Below, piece after piece: positions 15,705 through 18,483 of a stretch of DNA of 18,483 bases. The notes beneath the pieces were generated by a model, which did no database searches, was not told the DNA's origin, and saw only the letters and a program-made list of their open reading frames with translations. The DNA is taken from assembly GCA_003647385.1 (NCBI GenBank), contig QMMT01000006.1, forward strand, positions 1 to 18,483. The letters are read 5' to 3'. Source of the DNA: Deltaproteobacteria bacterium. Its GTDB lineage: Bacteria; Desulfobacterota; Desulfobacteria; Desulfobacterales; Desulfobacteraceae. A program made the position numbers and the translations under genes. Each line of letters starts with the position of its first letter. Within the stretch, counting starts at the first letter, position 1.

Positions 15705-16826
15705 TCATACGGATGATTTGCAAGACAATATTTGCCTGTAAAATGCCTCATGGGATATCCCAACTCTTTTCCAGCTATAGGCTTTGGCTGTTGTTCCGGC
15801 ATGTATGCCAATACGCAGCCGTTCTTTTTTTGAACGCAAAAGATGCAGATAATTACCAAGATCTGAATCTTCTTTCATTATCAGCCCATTTTTATTATGT
15901 TCAATAAGATCTGCCACACCGCAATTTTTGGTTACAATCACAGGCAGTCCGCAGGCCATCCCCTCGAGGATACTCATGCCAAACGCTTCAGAGCGTGACG
16001 GCAGCACTACAATATCGGCCAATGCATAGTATTGTTTTACATCCTTTACCATTCCCGTAAGAACTACTTTTTTTTCAAGGCCGTACGCCTTGATGAGCCG
16101 TTTGTATTTGACAAGTTTGTCGCCTTTGCCCACAACAAACAGCCGCGTATCCCCTTTGATTTCAGGCAGGAGCCTTTCCAGCCCTTTACGCTGGAAAGCC
16201 GAGCCGACAAACAGCACGGCAAGCTCATTTTTGTTTAAATTATTTTCTTTCCTGGCCTGATCCCTGAGCTTGTTAGTGCTGACCGGGTTAAACTGGTCCG
16301 TATTGACACCAGGGGGTATTATAACAATATTGTCTGACCTGCCATAATATTTTTCCACATCCCTTGACACTTCCTGCGAAACAGAAATCAACCAGGGCGA
16401 TTTCATCTGCCGTTTTTCAAGCCAGAGATAAAGAAGGCTCCTCAAGCTAAAATATTTCTGATCTATCTTTCTAAGAAAAGAGTACTTTTCCAAACCTTCA
16501 CAATAGGTAAGGCTGTGCAGTGTTATAATTTCTTGAGTATAGTTCCGTTCATGGGAATGGATGATATCATACTCCTGTTTGGGAACCTTTTTTTTGGTTT
16601 CCTTTATAAAGGAAAGAGTATTGAGAATACTTGAAAAAGTAAAGAAAAGGGGAACCCGATGGAATGTAATCTCCTTTAAAAGGGTGTGATCACATTTGTA
16701 GGCATATACGTGGATGCTGTGACCCTGCCGCTTTAAAGCCATGGCAAGCTCCACTACATATCGTTCCTTACCCCCGGACCGGGTAAACCGTTTTACCAGA
16801 AAAGCTATTTTCATGGATTTTACCAT
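15705..16826 (-). CDS. GT4-family glycosyltransferase, LPS core (WaaG-like), 373 aa
   Basis: This is a GT-B glycosyltransferase. The N-terminal domain opens with MKIAFLVKRFTRSGGKERYVVELAMAL, like WaaG, which has a Gly-rich acceptor loop and adds the first hexose to heptose. Donor-domain features are AVLFVGSAFQRKGLERLLPEI, LFVVGKGD, KVVLTGMVKDVKQYYALADIVVLPS, and the E-x7-E nucleotide-sugar pair Glu280/Glu288 in EAFGMSILEG. It starts at ATG 16826, with a second ATG at 16814 as an equally plausible start; a weak AAAAGA lies upstream. It follows the ligase gene by 19 bases. The family and context point to core-oligosaccharide extension, but the exact sugar cannot be read. Confidence 0.85.
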   Translation of the reverse strand: MVKSMKIAFLVKRFTRSGGKERYVVELAMALKRQGHSIHVYAYKCDHTLLKEITFHRVPLFFTFSSILNTLSFIKETKKKVPKQEYDIIHSHERNYTQEIITLHSLTYCEGLEKYSFLRKIDQKYFSLRSLLYLWLEKRQMKSPWLISVSQEVSRDVEKYYGRSDNIVIIPPGVNTDQFNPVSTNKLRDQARKENNLNKNELAVLFVGSAFQRKGLERLLPEIKGDTRLFVVGKGDKLVKYKRLIKAYGLEKKVVLTGMVKDVKQYYALADIVVLPSRSEAFGMSILEGMACGLPVIVTKNCGVADLIEHNKNGLIMKEDSDLGNYLHLLRSKKERLRIGIHAGTTAKAYSWKRVGISHEAFYRQILSCKSSV

Positions 16827-16845
16827 TCATGTCTTTTGCATTTGA

Positions 16846-18090
16846 TCACTGGGCCGTATACTCAGCTTGTTTTTGTGATGTACTGAGGGACAGCAGAGCG
16901 CCGCACCAGATCATCAGAAATCTTCCTTCAATAAAGGTTGTAAAATGCGCACTGAACATACTGGTTGCACACCAGGCAAGCACTACCCCGATGCCCATGA
17001 TATAAAAAGGCCCTTTAATACCCTGCCTGAAAAAGGAAAAGATAAATAATAAGAAGAGTATCAGTCCGACTAAACCGTATTCAACCAAAATTCTCAAATA
17101 CTGATTATGGGGGTCACCCACAGGCTGTCCCTGCCATCCCTTCTGCCCTTCCACCTGTTGTTTATAAGCTGTTTCAAACCCACTGGTACCATAGCCGAAA
17201 ACAGGATGTTCAAAGCGTTTTAATAATTGAATCGTATTTTTCCACATAACAACGCGAATACCCGTGGAAGTAAGTTGAGAAGACTGCTCATAGTTTTGAA
17301 ATTCATCTATTCCTTCAAAAATCCTGTTTTTTGCAACCGGAGATGCCAAAAGCAGAGCAAGGACCACCAAGGGTACAAGTAGCAGCATTATTATCCTTAT
17401 TTTTTTTTGAACCCCAAAAAAAATAAACACCATGATCAAGACAACAAAGGCCAGGTATCCGCTTTTGCCGGGTGTCACAAAAAGGATATTCAGTGCCAGG
17501 ATAACAGCTGACAATTTCAGCAGCCAGCCCGGAGCAGAATTCTGCGACATGGGAAACCGTAACACAACAAGGCATGCAAACATGGCAACGGAAAAGAGCA
17601 TTCCCTGGGTTGCACGGTTATCCACAACAATGGCCACAGGGAGTTTGTAGTATATGGTAAAATTAAAGATATAGCCGGCAAAGGATACCACAGCAGACAA
17701 GGTAATAATACCTATCAAAATAAAAACCAATCGCTGTTTCCACTGGAGATCCGTGTATACGCTTGCTACCAGGGGCACCAATAATAATTTGCGCCAGCTT
17801 CCCCACATATCCATGCTTTCTGAAAACGGTGCAACACTGTAAAGAACGCCCATGCAGACCATAACATATAATACCAGTGCCATCACAACCATGGGCTGCT
17901 TAATCTCTGAAAAAATTCTATGGTGAAGCTTTCTTGAACTTATAAAACACAGGAAAACGAGAATTTCAACAATCACTGCGGCAGCTGTTGAAAAAAGCAG
18001 GACAACAACTTCAAGAATAATTAAACTTCTAACAAGGCTGAGGGGATCAATTTTTGAGATCCCCGTTTTAATCACTTTAAAATCAATCAT
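16846..18090 (-). CDS. waaL: O-antigen ligase / Wzy-like membrane protein, 414 aa
   Basis: This is a polytopic inner-membrane protein with about ten hydrophobic segments and a large periplasmic loop between them. The loop contains IRVVMWKNTIQLL, HPVFGYGTSGFETAY and GDPHNQYLRILVEYG (325-339), the conserved Wzy_C pattern with His328, followed by GLVGLILFLLFIFSFF. WaaL-type enzymes transfer undecaprenyl-linked O-antigen to the lipid A core at the periplasmic face; Wzy polymerases share this fold. The core gene neighbours favour WaaL, so the symbol is given on context. Its ATG overlaps the stop of the upstream GT25 gene by 8 bases, implying coupled translation. Confidence 0.8.
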   Translation of the reverse strand: MIDFKVIKTGISKIDPLSLVRSLIILEVVVLLFSTAAAVIVEILVFLCFISSRKLHHRIFSEIKQPMVVMALVLYVMVCMGVLYSVAPFSESMDMWGSWRKLLLVPLVASVYTDLQWKQRLVFILIGIITLSAVVSFAGYIFNFTIYYKLPVAIVVDNRATQGMLFSVAMFACLVVLRFPMSQNSAPGWLLKLSAVILALNILFVTPGKSGYLAFVVLIMVFIFFGVQKKIRIIMLLLVPLVVLALLLASPVAKNRIFEGIDEFQNYEQSSQLTSTGIRVVMWKNTIQLLKRFEHPVFGYGTSGFETAYKQQVEGQKGWQGQPVGDPHNQYLRILVEYGLVGLILFLLFIFSFFRQGIKGPFYIMGIGVVLAWCATSMFSAHFTTFIEGRFLMIWCGALLSLSTSQKQAEYTAQ

Positions 18091-18483
18091 TTTTCCTCAA
18101 ATCAATGCCCATTAGCGGGTATAGATACTTTCTTCTGATAATTTTCATCCGCCATCCCAGGTAATCTATAAATGTTCCCCTTTCCAGGTCCTGGATACTG
18201 GACGGAAACAGGCCGGTATGGGAGCCCTGGTTAACAATGGTCGGTTCCAGGCAGAGAATGGGAATTTTCAGGTCAGCGTTGATTTTGTCAATCAGATGAT
18301 CGGCAGGCAGATCAAACCCGTTTTTTTCTATCCATTCAACCATTTTTTTTGCTGTTTCCCTGTTGATCCAGTAGGAGTCCGTTGCCCTGACATGCCGGGC
18401 CGGGTAGAGCAGTTTGTTTTTTTGTTTTTTTGTCCAGGGGACATAGAGAGCACACCCGCTGCCCAGGCTGATATACCCGCAGC
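18083..18483 (-). CDS. GT25-family glycosyltransferase, C-terminal part (5' end outside window)
   Basis: The frame is open from the right edge of the window, beginning CGYISLGSGCALYVPWTKK, to a TGA at 18085-18083; a Met at 18343 is internal. Motifs RATDSYWINRETAKKMVEWI, PADHLIDKIN and EPTIVNQGSHTGLFPSSIQ are typical of the C-terminal half of GT25 (LPS galactosyl/glucosyl) transferases, in which the Asp-His pair of the PADH segment is conserved. About 133 residues are visible. These enzymes add a hexose to the core oligosaccharide from a UDP-sugar. It overlaps the ligase gene start. The GalE in the window could supply its donor if that is UDP-galactose, which is inference. Confidence 0.82.
   Translation of the reverse strand, partial: CGYISLGSGCALYVPWTKKQKNKLLYPARHVRATDSYWINRETAKKMVEWIEKNGFDLPADHLIDKINADLKIPILCLEPTIVNQGSHTGLFPSSIQDLERGTFIDYLGWRMKIIRRKYLYPLMGIDLRKND

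Noticed and set aside
1..18483. CRISPR arrays, insertion sequences, tRNA or rRNA genes
   Set aside because: I found no regularly spaced repeats, transposase motifs, terminal inverted repeats or tRNA-like cloverleaf sequence by eye.

Overview
This is an AT-rich Gram-negative chromosomal segment. It encodes a nearly complete late lipid A / Kdo / inner-core LPS pathway together with an in-frame-UGA HesB/IscA-like selenoprotein. That pairing, and the look of several proteins (RimK-like ATP-grasp, GT9 pair, HesB with Sec), suggests a selenocysteine-using deltaproteobacterium, probably a sulfate reducer of the Desulfobacteraceae type. The lineage is inferred from protein resemblance only; there is no rRNA or other phylogenetic marker in the window.

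Layout. (1) 2-1253, plus strand: the 3' part of an MscS-type mechanosensitive channel and a small unrecognised protein. (2) 1257-4745, minus strand: galE, a HEAT-repeat protein with a degenerate response-regulator receiver, and a RimK-like ATP-grasp ligase, tightly spaced and probably one transcript. (3) 4746-5631: a good sigma70-type promoter, the 106-residue HesB-like selenoprotein with UGA at codon 33, a strong 17-bp terminator hairpin, and a 240-bp spacer with a second small hairpin and an 8-bp dyad. (4) 5632-6468: a lipoprotein whose C-terminal half looks like FliL. (5) 6489-7124, minus strand: thiamine pyrophosphokinase. (6) 7219-13893, plus strand: lptF-lptG-waaA-lpxK-lpxL-waaF. (7) 13909-18483, minus strand: GT25 (cut by the window edge)-waaL-like ligase-GT4-LPS kinase-waaC, converging on waaF.

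How the genes work together. LpxK phosphorylates the lipid A precursor, WaaA adds Kdo, LpxL adds a secondary acyl chain, and WaaC and WaaF add the inner-core heptoses. The InaA/KdkA-like kinase, GT4 and GT25 probably decorate or extend the core, the WaaL-like ligase joins O-antigen to it, and LptF/LptG are the membrane subunits of the exporter that extracts finished LPS. GalE, nearby, can supply UDP-galactose.

Most notable points: the selenoprotein, whose N-terminal third conventional gene calling would lose; a FliL-like domain on a lipoprotein anchor; a HEAT-receiver fusion lacking the usual acidic pair and lysine; an apparent frameshift at the 3' end of waaF; and a G8 tract directly before the LPS kinase start. 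I saw no mobile element, CRISPR array, tRNA or rRNA.
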